Assembly: GCA_963921355.3 (NCBI GenBank)
Contig: OZ001190.1
Span: forward strand, 1,612,001 to 1,676,000
Reading direction: 5' to 3'
Origin: CAWUEZ02 sp963921355
GTDB taxonomy: Bacteria; Pseudomonadota; Alphaproteobacteria; Thalassobaculales; Thalassobaculaceae
DNA: 64,000 bases
Notes under the pieces: generated by a model
Seen by the model: only the letters and a program-made list of their open reading frames with translations
Databases searched by the model: none
Told to the model about the DNA's origin: nothing
Made by a program: the position numbers and the translations under genes
In this document: in pieces, positions 53,772-62,884 of the stretch
Position numbering within the stretch: the stretch's first letter is position 1
Layout: the number at the start of each line of letters is the position of its first letter

Positions 53772-54074
53772 CTACAGCAGCAGGCGGATCAAAGCGACCA
53801 ATCCGACCGAACCGAAGACCGCAATCATCGCCGATGCGCCGAGCCGCCCGAGACCGATGGCCGCGATGATCGCCACGGTCGGCGCCCAGCCACCCTCCAG
53901 CGCGATCGGCGCCAGGATCGCCACCACCAGGGCCCCCGGCAGGTGATCCAGGCTGCGCTTGACCAGTCCGCCCTCCGGCAGCAGCCGCATCAGCCAGAAC
54001 CCGCCGATCCGGGTGAGCCAGGTGACGACCGCCATGGCGGCGATCGCAAGCCAGACCAGGGCATCATCCGTCAC
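53772..54074 (-). CDS. azlD: AzlD family branched-chain amino acid transport protein
   Basis: 100 residues with three to four hydrophobic helices, WLAIAAMAVVTWLTRIGGFWLM, and SLDHLPGALVVAILAPIALEGG typical of the AzlD family. With AzlC it exports branched-chain amino acids or analogues. It overlaps the azlC end by 11 bases. Confidence 0.9.
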   Translation of the reverse strand: MTDDALVWLAIAAMAVVTWLTRIGGFWLMRLLPEGGLVKRSLDHLPGALVVAILAPIALEGGWAPTVAIIAAIGLGRLGASAMIAVFGSVGLVALIRLLL

Positions 54075-54777
54075 GGCGCGCCACCCCTATCACAGCTCCG
54101 GTAACCGCGCCGGCAAGGCCGCCGGCGACGACGTGCCAGGCCCCGGGCAGGAATTCCGCGGTGACGATCGCGACCACGGCAGCCACCACCCAGGGGTGCA
54201 GCCTCCGGGCACCCGGCCAGAGCGATGTCAGCATCAGGGCGAAGAACGCCGGGACGATCACGTCGATCCCGAAATCCCGGGGGTCGCCGATCACGGCGCC
54301 GGCCATGTGGCCGATCCCGGTGCCCAGGACCCAACCGGTCCACATCATTATGCCGCTGCCGACCAGGACGGCGGCGTCCCACTCACCTTTGCGGTAGTCC
54401 GCCATGGCCATCGCCCAGTTGGCGTCGGTCATCATGGTCAGGGCGGCGTGCGACTGCCGGACCGGCAGGGTCCGGATCCAGGGCCGCAGGGCGGCCCCCA
54501 TGACCACGTGGCGGATGTTGATGGCGGCGGTCGCGGCGGCCAGGCCGAGCACGGCGGGCGGCGTCGCCCAGGCCTCCATGGCGACCATCTGGGAGGCGCC
54601 GGCGAACACCGTCATGCTCATGACCATGGCCTGCGCCCAGGTCAGACCGGTTTCGCGGGCCAGGATGCCGAAGCCCATGCCGAAGACGATCGAGGCGACG
54701 CCGAGCGGAATGCTGGCGGTCAATCCGCGCCGGATGCCGGCCCCGGTAAAGGTCGCCTGTGTGATGACGGCTGTCAT
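54064..54777 (-). CDS. azlC: AzlC family ABC-independent amino acid exporter
   Basis: 237 residues with about five to six helices. LTASIPLGVASIVFGMGFGILARETGLTWAQAMVMSMTVFAGASQMVAM and ALTMMTDANWAMAM are the conserved features. It works with AzlD. Start ATG 54777; the gene is divergent from the VOC gene. Confidence 0.92.
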   Translation of the reverse strand: MTAVITQATFTGAGIRRGLTASIPLGVASIVFGMGFGILARETGLTWAQAMVMSMTVFAGASQMVAMEAWATPPAVLGLAAATAAINIRHVVMGAALRPWIRTLPVRQSHAALTMMTDANWAMAMADYRKGEWDAAVLVGSGIMMWTGWVLGTGIGHMAGAVIGDPRDFGIDVIVPAFFALMLTSLWPGARRLHPWVVAAVVAIVTAEFLPGAWHVVAGGLAGAVTGAVIGVARRDG

Positions 54778-54903
54778 CGCTCCGGCCTAGCCGGTGGGAC
54801 GGGCCCTGACAAACGACCAGTTGTTATGGGTCGCGATAGGATTCCTAATGGATCGCTCGGTTCCGCGGTTTCGACCTTGTGCGGATGGGAGCTGATCCAA
54901 TAT

Positions 54904-54921
54904 AACAAGGTATAACTTGTT
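54904..54921. promoter_or_regulatory. Palindromic operator candidate upstream of the VOC gene
   Basis: AACAAG (54904-54909), six bases, CTTGTT (54916-54921): a perfect inverted repeat in an AT-rich patch (ATATAACAAGGTATAACTTG) that also holds -10-like TATAAC hexamers, and ends five bases before the AGGAGGT ribosome site. It could be an operator or an mRNA fold over the start. Confidence 0.45.
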
Positions 54922-54936
54922 TAATAGGAGGTGGTG

Positions 54937-55389
54937 ATGGCGGAGACCCGCAAGGCCCGGGCGGTCGGGTTCAATCACGTCGCACTCGAGGTCGGCGATA
55001 TCGAAGAGGCGCTGGCCTTCTACGGACGGCTGTTCGACTTCAAGCTCCGCAGCAAGGGCGAGACCTCGGCCTTCATCGATCTCGGGGACCAGTTCCTCGC
55101 GCTGCAGAAAGGCCGGCGGCAGGCGCCCGACGACGGACGGCATTTCGGCCTGGTGGTCGATGACCGGGACGCGGTGCGCGCCGCCCTTGCCGATACCGGC
55201 GTTGAGGTCCTGCCGGGACGGTTCCTCGATTTCCTCGATCCCTGGGGCAACCGGATCGAAATCATCCCATATGAGAACATCCAGTTCTCCAAGACCGACG
55301 ACGTACTGCGCGGCATGGGGATGAGCGACCTGACCAAGAACGACAAGGCGAAGCAGGAACTGGCCGACAAAGGGATGGGGCCCGTTTAG
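54937..55389 (+). CDS. VOC family (glyoxalase-like) protein
   Basis: 150 residues of the vicinal oxygen chelate fold. FNHVALEVGDIEEALAFYGRLFDFKL starts the first beta-alpha-beta-beta-beta unit with a metal His; FLDFLDPWGNRIEIIPYENI ends the second with a Glu. These enzymes are lyases, dioxygenases or resistance proteins; the substrate is open. ATG 54937 follows AGGAGGT at good spacing; two GTG codons precede it. It is divergent from azlC. Confidence 0.88.
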   Translation: MAETRKARAVGFNHVALEVGDIEEALAFYGRLFDFKLRSKGETSAFIDLGDQFLALQKGRRQAPDDGRHFGLVVDDRDAVRAALADTGVEVLPGRFLDFLDPWGNRIEIIPYENIQFSKTDDVLRGMGMSDLTKNDKAKQELADKGMGPV

Positions 55390-55393
55390 AGCC

Positions 55394-56170
55394 CTATCCG
55401 ATCGTGAATGGCTGGACGTCCAGGCCGCCATCCGCCAGCACGACGAAGCTGTTGGGCGGGATCTTTGTCCATCCCTGACCGTCCGCTTCGGTCGGCTCCG
55501 AGGCCAGCGTGGCGACCGTGCCTTCCGCGGATGTCTCGTAGTACAGGGACGGCGGGTGGTCATCCGTTGCGAACCGAACCGCATAGAGCGCCTGTCCGTC
55601 CGAGAACGCGGCGGTGAACCGGATGTACGGCTCGGCCCCAGCATCGCGCTGCAGGGCGACGATCCGGGACAGGGTGTCGGCAATCGCCGACCGCGGATCC
55701 CGGTCCAACCCCAGTTGCAGGGCCGTCAGGAACATCGCTTCTGAATCCGTCGTGCCGGTCCGCGACTGATACAGATCGTCGGACAGAGCGGTGTCCAGAT
55801 TCCGGCGGATCGTGTCGAACTGACCGACCGCGCCATTGTGCATGAAGCTCCAGTTGCCGTGGACGAACGGATGGCAGTTCGGCCGGCTGGTCTCGGTGCC
55901 CGTAGACGCCCGCACATGGGCGAGGAACAGCCGGGACCGCACGTGGTGAACGAGGTTGCGGAGGTTGTAGTCGCTCCAGGCCGGCAGGATGTCCCGGTAC
56001 AGACCCGGCTGATCGTGCTCCCCGTACCAAGCAATGCCGAACCCGTCGGCATTGACCTCGGTCTTGGACTCCACCGCCCGATGGCTTTGCTGAATGAGCG
56101 AGTGCCGCGGCTGGAGGACGACGTCCTCCAGCAGAATGGGCGGTCCCAGATAGGCGGCCCAGCGACACAT
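55394..56170 (-). CDS. Class II glutamine amidotransferase
   Basis: 258 residues, starting MCRWAAYLGPPILLEDVVLQP, with Cys2 (Cys1 once Met is removed) as the catalytic nucleophile of the Ntn-type fold; VNADGFGIAWYG, LAHVRASTGTETSRPNCHPFVHGNWSFMHNG and TDSEAMFLTAL are the known family segments (YafJ/EgtC-like). It splits glutamine or a glutamyl peptide. No ergothioneine gene is near. It lies 12 bases after pntB on the same strand. Confidence 0.9.
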   Translation of the reverse strand: MCRWAAYLGPPILLEDVVLQPRHSLIQQSHRAVESKTEVNADGFGIAWYGEHDQPGLYRDILPAWSDYNLRNLVHHVRSRLFLAHVRASTGTETSRPNCHPFVHGNWSFMHNGAVGQFDTIRRNLDTALSDDLYQSRTGTTDSEAMFLTALQLGLDRDPRSAIADTLSRIVALQRDAGAEPYIRFTAAFSDGQALYAVRFATDDHPPSLYYETSAEGTVATLASEPTEADGQGWTKIPPNSFVVLADGGLDVQPFTIG

Positions 56171-56182
56171 GGTTTCGGCCGA

Positions 56183-57574
56183 TCAGTCGAGGGACTGAAC
56201 GATTTCCTCGCACATCTTCTTGGCGTCGCCGAACAGCATCATGGTGTTGTCCCGGAAGAACACCTCGTTGTCGACGCCGGCGTAGCCCGACGCCATCGAC
56301 CGTTTGACGAACAGCACGGTCTTGGCGTTCTCGACGTCCAGGATCGGCATGCCGTAAATCGGGCTCTGCGGATCGGTCTTGGCTGCCGGGTTGGTCACGT
56401 CGTTGGCGCCGATCACGAAGGCGACGTCGGTCTGGCTGAAGTCGCGGTTGATCTCCTCCAGCTCGAGCACCTCGTCATAGGGCACATTGGCTTCCGCGAG
56501 CAGCACGTTCATGTGGCCCGGCATCCGGCCCGCGACCGGGTGGATGGCGTAGCGTACCTTCACGCCCTTGCCCTTGAGGATATCGCCCATTTCACGCAGC
56601 GCATGCTGGGCCTGTGCGACCGCCATGCCGTATCCCGGGACGATGATGACCGAAGCGGCGTTCTCCATGATGAACGAGGCATCTTCGGCGCTGCCCGACT
56701 TGACGGAGCGGTCGCCGACCGCACCGGCCGGGCCGGCCTCGGTCTCGCCGCCGAAGCCGCCGAGGATGACGCTGATGAACGAGCGGTTCATCCCCTTGCA
56801 CATGATGTAACTGAGGATCGCACCCGAGGACCCGACAAGCGCGCCGGTGATGATCAGCAGGTGATTGCCCAGCGTGAAGCCGATGCCGGCGGCAGCCCAG
56901 CCGGAGTACGAGTTCAGCATCGACACCACGACCGGCATGTCGGCGCCGCCGATCGGCAGGATCAGCAGGAAGCCGAGGGCGAGGGCCAGCAGGAAGATCA
57001 GCCAGAACGCGGTCGGCGACTGACCGGCGCACAGCCAGACGATCAGCACCACCAGCAGGATACCGAGGGCGGCGTTCAGCGGATGCTGGCCAGGGAAAAC
57101 CAGCGGCTTGCCGGTGACCAGGCCCTGCAGCTTGCCGAAGGCGATGATCGAGCCGGTGAAGGTGATGGCGCCGATCGCCAGGCCGATCGCCATTTCGATC
57201 AGCGAGCCGATCTTGATCGCGCCGACCTCGCCGATGCCGTAGGCGTCGGGCCGGTAGAACGCGGCTGCCGCGACGAAACAGGCGGCGAGACCGACCAGGC
57301 TGTGGAAGCCGGCCACCAGCTGGGGCAGGGCGGTCATCTCGATCTTTCGGGCGATCACGGTGCCGATCGAACCGCCGATCAGCATGCCGACGATGATCAT
57401 CTCGTAGGAGAGGACCGTCGGCAGGGCGAGCGTGGTGATCACCGCGATCAGCATGCCGGCGATGCCGAACATGTTGCCCTGGCGGGCGGTCTCCGGCGAG
57501 GACAGGCCACGAAGCGCCATGATGAAACAGACGCCGGAGACCAGATACAGGAGGGATGTGACAGTGCCAGTCAT
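56183..57574 (-). CDS. pntB: NAD(P) transhydrogenase subunit beta
   Basis: 463 residues: domain II membrane part, then NADP-binding domain III with GYGMAVAQAQHALREMGDIL, VRYAIHPVAGRMPGHMNVLLAEANVPYD, VAFVIGANDVTNPAAKTDPQSPIYGMPILDVENAKTV. It couples proton entry to reduction of NADP by NADH. It is 16 bases after the small alpha subunit gene. Confidence 0.97.
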   Translation of the reverse strand: MTGTVTSLLYLVSGVCFIMALRGLSSPETARQGNMFGIAGMLIAVITTLALPTVLSYEMIIVGMLIGGSIGTVIARKIEMTALPQLVAGFHSLVGLAACFVAAAAFYRPDAYGIGEVGAIKIGSLIEMAIGLAIGAITFTGSIIAFGKLQGLVTGKPLVFPGQHPLNAALGILLVVLIVWLCAGQSPTAFWLIFLLALALGFLLILPIGGADMPVVVSMLNSYSGWAAAGIGFTLGNHLLIITGALVGSSGAILSYIMCKGMNRSFISVILGGFGGETEAGPAGAVGDRSVKSGSAEDASFIMENAASVIIVPGYGMAVAQAQHALREMGDILKGKGVKVRYAIHPVAGRMPGHMNVLLAEANVPYDEVLELEEINRDFSQTDVAFVIGANDVTNPAAKTDPQSPIYGMPILDVENAKTVLFVKRSMASGYAGVDNEVFFRDNTMMLFGDAKKMCEEIVQSLD

Positions 57575-57590
57575 CGGATCGGTCCTTCCC

Positions 57591-58034
57591 TCACTTCTTC
57601 TTCTTGAACATCGAGAGCATGCGCTGGGTCACCAGGAAGCCCCCGAAGATGTTCACGCTGGCCAGGATCACGGCCAGAAAACCCATAACGGACGAGAAAT
57701 TCACCGACTCGGGACCGGCGGCGATCAGGGCACCGACGATGATCACCGAGGAGATCGCGTTGGTGACCGCCATGAGCGGTGAGTGCAGCGCGGGCGTCAC
57801 CCGCCAGACCACGTAGTAACCGACGAAACAGGCCAGCACGAAGACCGTGATGCCGACGACCGTCGGATCGAGCGAACCTCCGGGTGTGGCCGCCGGGGCC
57901 GTGGCGGCGACCGTCGTGTCGATCGCCATCTGTCCGGCCGCGGTCGCCGCTTCGGCGGCCTCGTTTGCGAGTTCCCGGGCGTCTTCGGCCAGGTCCTTCA
58001 GCTTCTCTGAGAGCGCGTTGTCCGCCATCTCCAC
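57591..58034 (-). CDS. pntAB: NAD(P) transhydrogenase subunit alpha part 2
   Basis: 147 residues forming the domain II part split from PntA: an Ala-rich head and FVLACFVGYYVVWRVTPALHSPLMAVTNAISSVIIVGALIAAG and NIFGGFLVTQRMLSMFKKKK, with three membrane helices. It is separate from the large alpha part, as in Rhodospirillum. Confidence 0.95.
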   Translation of the reverse strand: MEMADNALSEKLKDLAEDARELANEAAEAATAAGQMAIDTTVAATAPAATPGGSLDPTVVGITVFVLACFVGYYVVWRVTPALHSPLMAVTNAISSVIIVGALIAAGPESVNFSSVMGFLAVILASVNIFGGFLVTQRMLSMFKKKK

Positions 58035-58040
58035 CTCTCC

Positions 58041-59276
58041 TTACGACTTCGCGCCATCGCCGGCGCCGTCTCCGGCGGGCGTCGACCCGGTCGATTTGTC
58101 CTCAGCCTTGGCCGCCGGCTTCTTCGCCGCAGCCGGCGCATCCGCCAGGGCTTTGATCTGTTCGTTCACGATGGCGCCGTCCTTGGTGATCGTCGCCGCC
58201 GTGATGATCTCGTCTTCCTCGTCGATCTTCAGCGCCTTGCTTTCGCCGTCGACCATGGGCGTGAGGAAGTTCAGCAGGTTCTTGGCGTAGAGCGCGCTGG
58301 CGTCGACCGCGACCCGGCTCGGAACGTTGATGTGCCCGACGATCTTCACGCCGTGGGCTTCGACCACTTCGCCCGGTCTGGAGAGCGGGCAGTTGCCGCC
58401 CTGCTCGACCGCGAGGTCGACGATGACCGAGCCCGGCTTCATCGACTTGACCATGTCTTCGGTAACCAGGACCGGTGCCGGCCGCCCCGGGATCAGGGCC
58501 GTCGTGATCACAATGTCCTGTTTGGCGATGGTCTCGGCGATGAGCGCCGCCTGCTTCTTCTTGTACTCGTCGCTCATCTCTTTGGCGTAGCCGCCGGCGG
58601 TCTCAGCCTGTTTGAACTCCTCGTCCTCGACCGCGACGAAGGTGCCGCCCAGGCTCTCGACCTGTTCCTTGGCGGCCGGGCGAACATCGGTCGCGGAGAC
58701 GACGGCGCCCAGGCGCTTGGCCGTGGCGATCGCCTGCAGCCCGGCGACACCGGCGCCCATGACGAGGCAGCGTGCCGGCGGCACGGTGCCAGCGGCCGTC
58801 ATCATCATCGGGAAGGCCCGGCCGAACTCGGCGGCGGCATCCAGGACCGCCCGGTAGCCGGCGAGGTTGGACTGCGAGGACAGCACGTCCATGGACTGCG
58901 CGCGGGTGATCCGCGGCACCAGCTCCAGCGCGAAGGCCCGCACGCCCTGCTTGGCGATGGCTTCGATCAGCGCCTTGTCCTGATACGGCTCCATCAGGGA
59001 GACCAGGAGTGCCCCCTTCTTGATAAGTTTGATCTCATCGTCCAGCGGCTTGCGCACCTTCAGAACGACGTCGGCATCGCCGATAGCCTCCTTGGGTGTC
59101 TTGACCACGCTGGCGCCCGCGGCCGCATACGCGTCATCGGTCACGGCGGCAGAAATGCCTGCCCCGCTCTCGATCCTGACCTCGGCGCCCATCTGGACGT
59201 ACTTCTTCACGGTGTCGGTCGACACGGCGACACGCTGCTCGCCGTCTCGGCGCTCTTTGACGATGCCGATCTTCAT
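58041..59276 (-). CDS. pntAA: NAD(P) transhydrogenase subunit alpha part 1
   Basis: 411 residues of the soluble NAD-binding domain I: KIGIVKERRDGEQRVAVSTDTVKKYV, the Rossmann loop VMGAGVAGLQAIATAKRLGA, VVSATDVRPAAKEQVESLGG and the mobile loop region VVDLAVEQGGNCPLSRPG. It carries an extra Ala/Lys-rich tail of about 30 residues. The start is ATG 59276; the longer frame is not of the family. First gene of pntAA-pntAB-pntB-amidotransferase. Confidence 0.96.
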   Translation of the reverse strand: MKIGIVKERRDGEQRVAVSTDTVKKYVQMGAEVRIESGAGISAAVTDDAYAAAGASVVKTPKEAIGDADVVLKVRKPLDDEIKLIKKGALLVSLMEPYQDKALIEAIAKQGVRAFALELVPRITRAQSMDVLSSQSNLAGYRAVLDAAAEFGRAFPMMMTAAGTVPPARCLVMGAGVAGLQAIATAKRLGAVVSATDVRPAAKEQVESLGGTFVAVEDEEFKQAETAGGYAKEMSDEYKKKQAALIAETIAKQDIVITTALIPGRPAPVLVTEDMVKSMKPGSVIVDLAVEQGGNCPLSRPGEVVEAHGVKIVGHINVPSRVAVDASALYAKNLLNFLTPMVDGESKALKIDEEDEIITAATITKDGAIVNEQIKALADAPAAAKKPAAKAEDKSTGSTPAGDGAGDGAKS

Positions 59277-59312
59277 CTTGGAAGCCCCGTTGGAGTCCTT
59301 TATCCGCGACGG

Positions 59313-59341
59313 GTTATGCCGCGCGCGACACACCGACGCAA
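59313..59341 (-). promoter_or_regulatory. Promoter candidate for the pnt operon
   Basis: Minus strand: TTGCGT (59336-59341), 17 bases, CATAAC (59313-59318), 37 bases upstream of the pntAA start. Four of six matches in each hexamer. Confidence 0.4.
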
Positions 59342-59426
59342 GTTCATCCCCGCGATCAGTTTCCTGCCCACGGGGAACCCAATCCCCCGCAGCCGCTCCG
59401 TGATCCACGAGATTTGGAGACGGCGG

Positions 59427-60248
59427 CTAGCGAAACGTAGCGCGTCGTCGGTCGATTTCCACCCGGCGCAGATCGGCGGCGCGCTGCTGGTCGATCTGGC
59501 GATAGGCCCATTGGCAGAGTGCTGGGGGCGATGTCGCGCTCTGACCGGCCCGTGGGATGTCCGGATCCTGGCAGTTCACTTCCGCGCGCCGCCGGATATC
59601 CGACCAGAGCGCCATCCGCTCGGCCTTGAGCGTGTCGTAGAAGGCGTCGCGCTCGCCGCGCGTCTCGAAGAACGGCTGGCGCAGCTTCACGACGATGCGG
59701 AACGGTACGATCGAGGATGCCGGCGACCCGGCGGCCGGCGCCGGATCGGCTGTGGGCGACAGTCTGAGTTGGACCCGGCTCGGATCCGGCGTCGAACTTG
59801 GCGGCCCGGGGGGTGGATTGTCGCCGCCCTCGAGGTCGCGCGGGCTCGGGCGAACCGGCTGCGCGAACGGCACGGGCGCGCCCGATGCATCGTACGGGCT
59901 GGTGGTGCGGTCGATCAGAACGCCGGCCGCGAGACCCTCGACGAGCGAGGGCTGCGGTCGCGGATACAGGGTCTCCGGGGTCGGTGAATAGCCCGGTGAT
60001 TCACAGACGATGATCACCGGGAACCCGAGTCGCAGCGGATCGATGGTGAACGGGGCGGGCTGGGCGCCCTGACGTGCCTTGGTGCCGATCGCCCGGCATC
60101 GGGCATCGGCCGGAACGGCCTCGACCAAGGTGCGCTCGGTGACCGGGAACTCTGGCTGCGGGTCCATGATCGGCGTGCACGCCGATACTGCCAGGGCGAG
60201 AACCAACGGGACGGCCCGGAGTACCGGGACGGGCAGAGCGCGAATCAT
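59427..60248 (-). CDS. Hypothetical lipoprotein
   Basis: 273 residues starting with a lipoprotein signal peptide (hydrophobic VPLVLALAVSAC, lipobox Cys at about residue 24) then a domain with VIIVCESPGYSPTP and a Pro-rich middle (PPPGPPSSTPDPSR). The C-terminal half has VKLRQPFFETRGERDAFYDTLKAERMALWSDIRRRAEVNCQDP. I do not recognise a known family. It is divergent from the RlmI-like gene by 78 bases; a longer open frame upstream is not part of it. Confidence 0.75.
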   Translation of the reverse strand: MIRALPVPVLRAVPLVLALAVSACTPIMDPQPEFPVTERTLVEAVPADARCRAIGTKARQGAQPAPFTIDPLRLGFPVIIVCESPGYSPTPETLYPRPQPSLVEGLAAGVLIDRTTSPYDASGAPVPFAQPVRPSPRDLEGGDNPPPGPPSSTPDPSRVQLRLSPTADPAPAAGSPASSIVPFRIVVKLRQPFFETRGERDAFYDTLKAERMALWSDIRRRAEVNCQDPDIPRAGQSATSPPALCQWAYRQIDQQRAADLRRVEIDRRRATFR

Positions 60249-60326
60249 CCCGTATGATATCGCGCCCGGCCCGAAGCGTCGTGCCGTATCCGGTCGCTTT
60301 CCAGCCCAGCATTCCAGGAGTTCGCC

Positions 60327-61517
60327 GTGTCCGCTTCCCGTCCTGTCGTCCGGTTCAAGAAAGGTGCGGAGACGCGCTGGCGCCGCGGCCATCCATGGGG
60401 ATTCTCGAACGAGATCGAGATGTCGTCGGAAACCAAAGCCCAGCCGGCGGGCTCGGTGGTCCGGGTTCAGGGTCCCGACGGCCATGCGCTCGGCTGTGCG
60501 ATGTTCAATCCGCACAGCCTGATCGCGCTGCGGCTGCTCGATCGCGACAGCGACGCCGCCATCGACACCGGCTTCATCGCGGCGCGCCTGGCGACGGCCC
60601 TCGGGTGGCGGGAGCGCCTTTTCGACTCGCCCTTTTACCGCCTTGTCCACGCCGAGGCCGACGGCCTGCCGGGCCTCGTGGTCGATCGGTTCGACGCGGT
60701 GGTGGTCGTCCAGTCCAACACGGCGGGTATGGACGCGCTGACCGAGGCCGTCGTCGCCGCCTTGGATGAGGTGATCGCACCTGAAGCGATCGTGCTCCGC
60801 AACGACAGCAACGCGCGGCGCCTGGAATCCCTGGACCAGGAGGTTCGGCTGGCCACCGGACGCCTCCCCACAGAACCCACCGTCATCGAAGGCGGGGCGC
60901 AGTTTCCGTTCGACCCCCTGGGCGGCCAGAAGACCGGCTGGTTCTTCGATCACCGCGACAATCGGCGGTTCGTCGCCCAACTTGCCCAGGGCGCCCGGGT
61001 GCTGGACCTGTACAGCCACACCGGAGGCTTCGGCATCCAGGCGGCGGTGGCCGGTGCCGCATCGGTTGATCTGATCGATCGGGCGGCCCCGGCCCTTGAC
61101 CTGGCAAACCGGGCGGCCGAGGTGAGTGGTGTCGGGGACCGGGTCTCGGTGCGCAAGGCCGACGGGTTCGCCGCTCTGGACCACCTGGTCAAGGTCGGGG
61201 AACGCTACGACGTTGTGGTCTGCGACCCGCCGGCATTCGCGAAGGCGAAGAAAGACATAGGTGCTGCTGCGCGGGCCTACCGCCGGTTGGCCCGGCTGGC
61301 GGCCCAGGTGACCGCGCCCGGCGGCGTGCTGCTGCTGGCCTCCTGCTCGCACCATATGGATCCGGTGTCGTTCGCCCAGCAGAACGCCCGCGGGCTGGCG
61401 GACGCAGAACGGGTCGGCCGGTTGCTGCGGAACGACGGGGCTGGTCCGGACCACCCGGTGCATCCCGCGCTGCCGGAGAGCGCCTATCTGAAGGCGATGG
61501 TCTATGCGCTGGACTGA
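60327..61517 (+). CDS. rlmI: RlmI-like class I SAM-dependent rRNA methyltransferase
   Basis: 396 residues. An N-terminal PUA-like part (KKGAETRWRRGHPWGFSNEI), a linking domain with VDRFDAVVVVQSNTAGMD, and a C-terminal methyltransferase with VLDLYSHTGGFGIQAAVAGA (SAM loop), DPPAFAKAKKDI and SCSHHMDP, where the catalytic Cys lies. RlmI methylates C1962 of 23S rRNA; the bacterial family is wide, so the exact base is inferred. GTG start 60327 after AGGAG. Confidence 0.88.
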   Translation: MSASRPVVRFKKGAETRWRRGHPWGFSNEIEMSSETKAQPAGSVVRVQGPDGHALGCAMFNPHSLIALRLLDRDSDAAIDTGFIAARLATALGWRERLFDSPFYRLVHAEADGLPGLVVDRFDAVVVVQSNTAGMDALTEAVVAALDEVIAPEAIVLRNDSNARRLESLDQEVRLATGRLPTEPTVIEGGAQFPFDPLGGQKTGWFFDHRDNRRFVAQLAQGARVLDLYSHTGGFGIQAAVAGAASVDLIDRAAPALDLANRAAEVSGVGDRVSVRKADGFAALDHLVKVGERYDVVVCDPPAFAKAKKDIGAAARAYRRLARLAAQVTAPGGVLLLASCSHHMDPVSFAQQNARGLADAERVGRLLRNDGAGPDHPVHPALPESAYLKAMVYALD

Positions 61518-61525
61518 CAGCGTGA

Positions 61526-62308
61526 TCAGCCGGTCGGTGCTCCCGACCGGACCGCGAACAGTGCCCGGAACTTCACCTCGTCGATGAACAGGCCCTTGGG
61601 TTCCGCCATCAGCAACCGGTTGCGCGCGTCAATGTCGAACATCGCTGCCCGCGCGCCCAACGCCTGGGGATTGAAGTACGACGTCGACAGCATGTGTCCG
61701 AGGACATCATCGATCGTCCAGCGTCGCACGACCGGATAGTAGCGGGTCTCCACCGCGGCGAAGGCCGATGCGGCCAGGTGATCGTCATGGCGCGACCGGT
61801 TGTCGGCGTTCGGTATGCCATCGGGGCACCAGTCGCGCTTCAGCGCCTCGATGATCCGGCCGACGGCGGTGGCCAGTCGGCTCTCGGTGTCCTCGTGCAC
61901 GACGACGATGCCGCCGGTCGGTTCGATGACCGCATCCAACTGGCGCAGCACCCGGTCGCGGTCGGTCCAGTGGAAAGAGCGGCCGAACAGCGCCAGGCGC
62001 GCCGGCCCGTCCTGCGGGCCGACATCTTCGGCCGTCTTGCAAACCAGCGGGACCTCGAGGCCGGCGCCGGAAAGGGTGTCCGCAGCGGTCCGCAGCATGT
62101 CCGCGTTCGGCTCGATGCCGACGACCTTGACCCCGCGGGCGGCCAGCCGCTGGGTCAGGGTGCCCGGGCCGCAGCCGATATCGAGGACCCGGCCGCCATC
62201 GGCGAGCGCGAACCGCTCGACCAGGTCGTCGATCAGCGCCTCGGGATAGGGCAGCCGATGGCGCCGGTAACGCTCGGCAGTCCCGTCGAACAGGCTGGTG
62301 GAGTTCAT
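61526..62308 (-). CDS. Class I SAM-dependent methyltransferase
   Basis: 260 residues. FDGTAERYRRHRLPYPEALIDDLVERF is the usual start of the Ubie/biotin-type group; VLDIGCGPGTLTQRLAARGVKVVGIEPNADML is the SAM site, and LALFGRSFHWTDRDRVL the substrate-side segment. Substrate unknown. Divergent from the NTF2-like gene. Confidence 0.9.
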   Translation of the reverse strand: MNSTSLFDGTAERYRRHRLPYPEALIDDLVERFALADGGRVLDIGCGPGTLTQRLAARGVKVVGIEPNADMLRTAADTLSGAGLEVPLVCKTAEDVGPQDGPARLALFGRSFHWTDRDRVLRQLDAVIEPTGGIVVVHEDTESRLATAVGRIIEALKRDWCPDGIPNADNRSRHDDHLAASAFAAVETRYYPVVRRWTIDDVLGHMLSTSYFNPQALGARAAMFDIDARNRLLMAEPKGLFIDEVKFRALFAVRSGAPTG

Positions 62309-62442
62309 AGGTGCTCCCCTATAAGCCGGTCGGGGCCCGATCCCTTGCGGCGCGAGCTTTCGGTCTTTGGCCGGGACCGCCGGACGGGTACGGTGACCGG
62401 AACAGGATAAGAGCCAACGACCAACTGCGCGAGGAACGACCC

Positions 62443-62850
62443 ATGACCACCGCCATTGCCGATGTCACCGAGCTGGTTCAGCGCTATTTCGACGGCTTCT
62501 ACAACGGCGATGTCGCCAAGTTGAAGACCGTGTTCCATCCGGCCTGCCACCTGATGTCCGCCACCGACGGCAGCCTCGTCAACGACGACATGGACGCCGT
62601 CTACACCCGGGTTGCCAACCGCACGGCGCCGGCGGCGAACAACGAGGTCAACCGCGACCGCATCATCTCGATCGACCTGGCCAACCCCGAGCTGGCGCTC
62701 GCCAAGGTTCAGATTGCGATCGGGGCGAAGCTGTTCACCGACTACCTGAACTGCATCAAGCTCGACGGCGAGTGGAAGATCATCTCCAAGGTCTTCACCT
62801 ACGACCTGATGGAGGAAGCGGTCGTCAGCGCGTCCGCAGCCGCCGAGTAG
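62443..62850 (+). CDS. NTF2-like (lumazine-binding-type) protein
   Basis: 135 residues with the NTF2/SnoaL fold: VTELVQRYFDGFYNGDVAKLKTVFHPACHLMS and LFTDYLNCIKLDGEWKIISKVFTYDLM. Enzymes and binding proteins of many roles use this fold; the role here is open. The ATG follows GAGGAA. It is 34 bases upstream of the iron-sulfur subunit gene and may share its transcript. Confidence 0.8.
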   Translation: MTTAIADVTELVQRYFDGFYNGDVAKLKTVFHPACHLMSATDGSLVNDDMDAVYTRVANRTAPAANNEVNRDRIISIDLANPELALAKVQIAIGAKLFTDYLNCIKLDGEWKIISKVFTYDLMEEAVVSASAAAE

Positions 62851-62884
62851 CGGCGGTTCCGCCAGGGCCGTCGAAGGGCCGACC

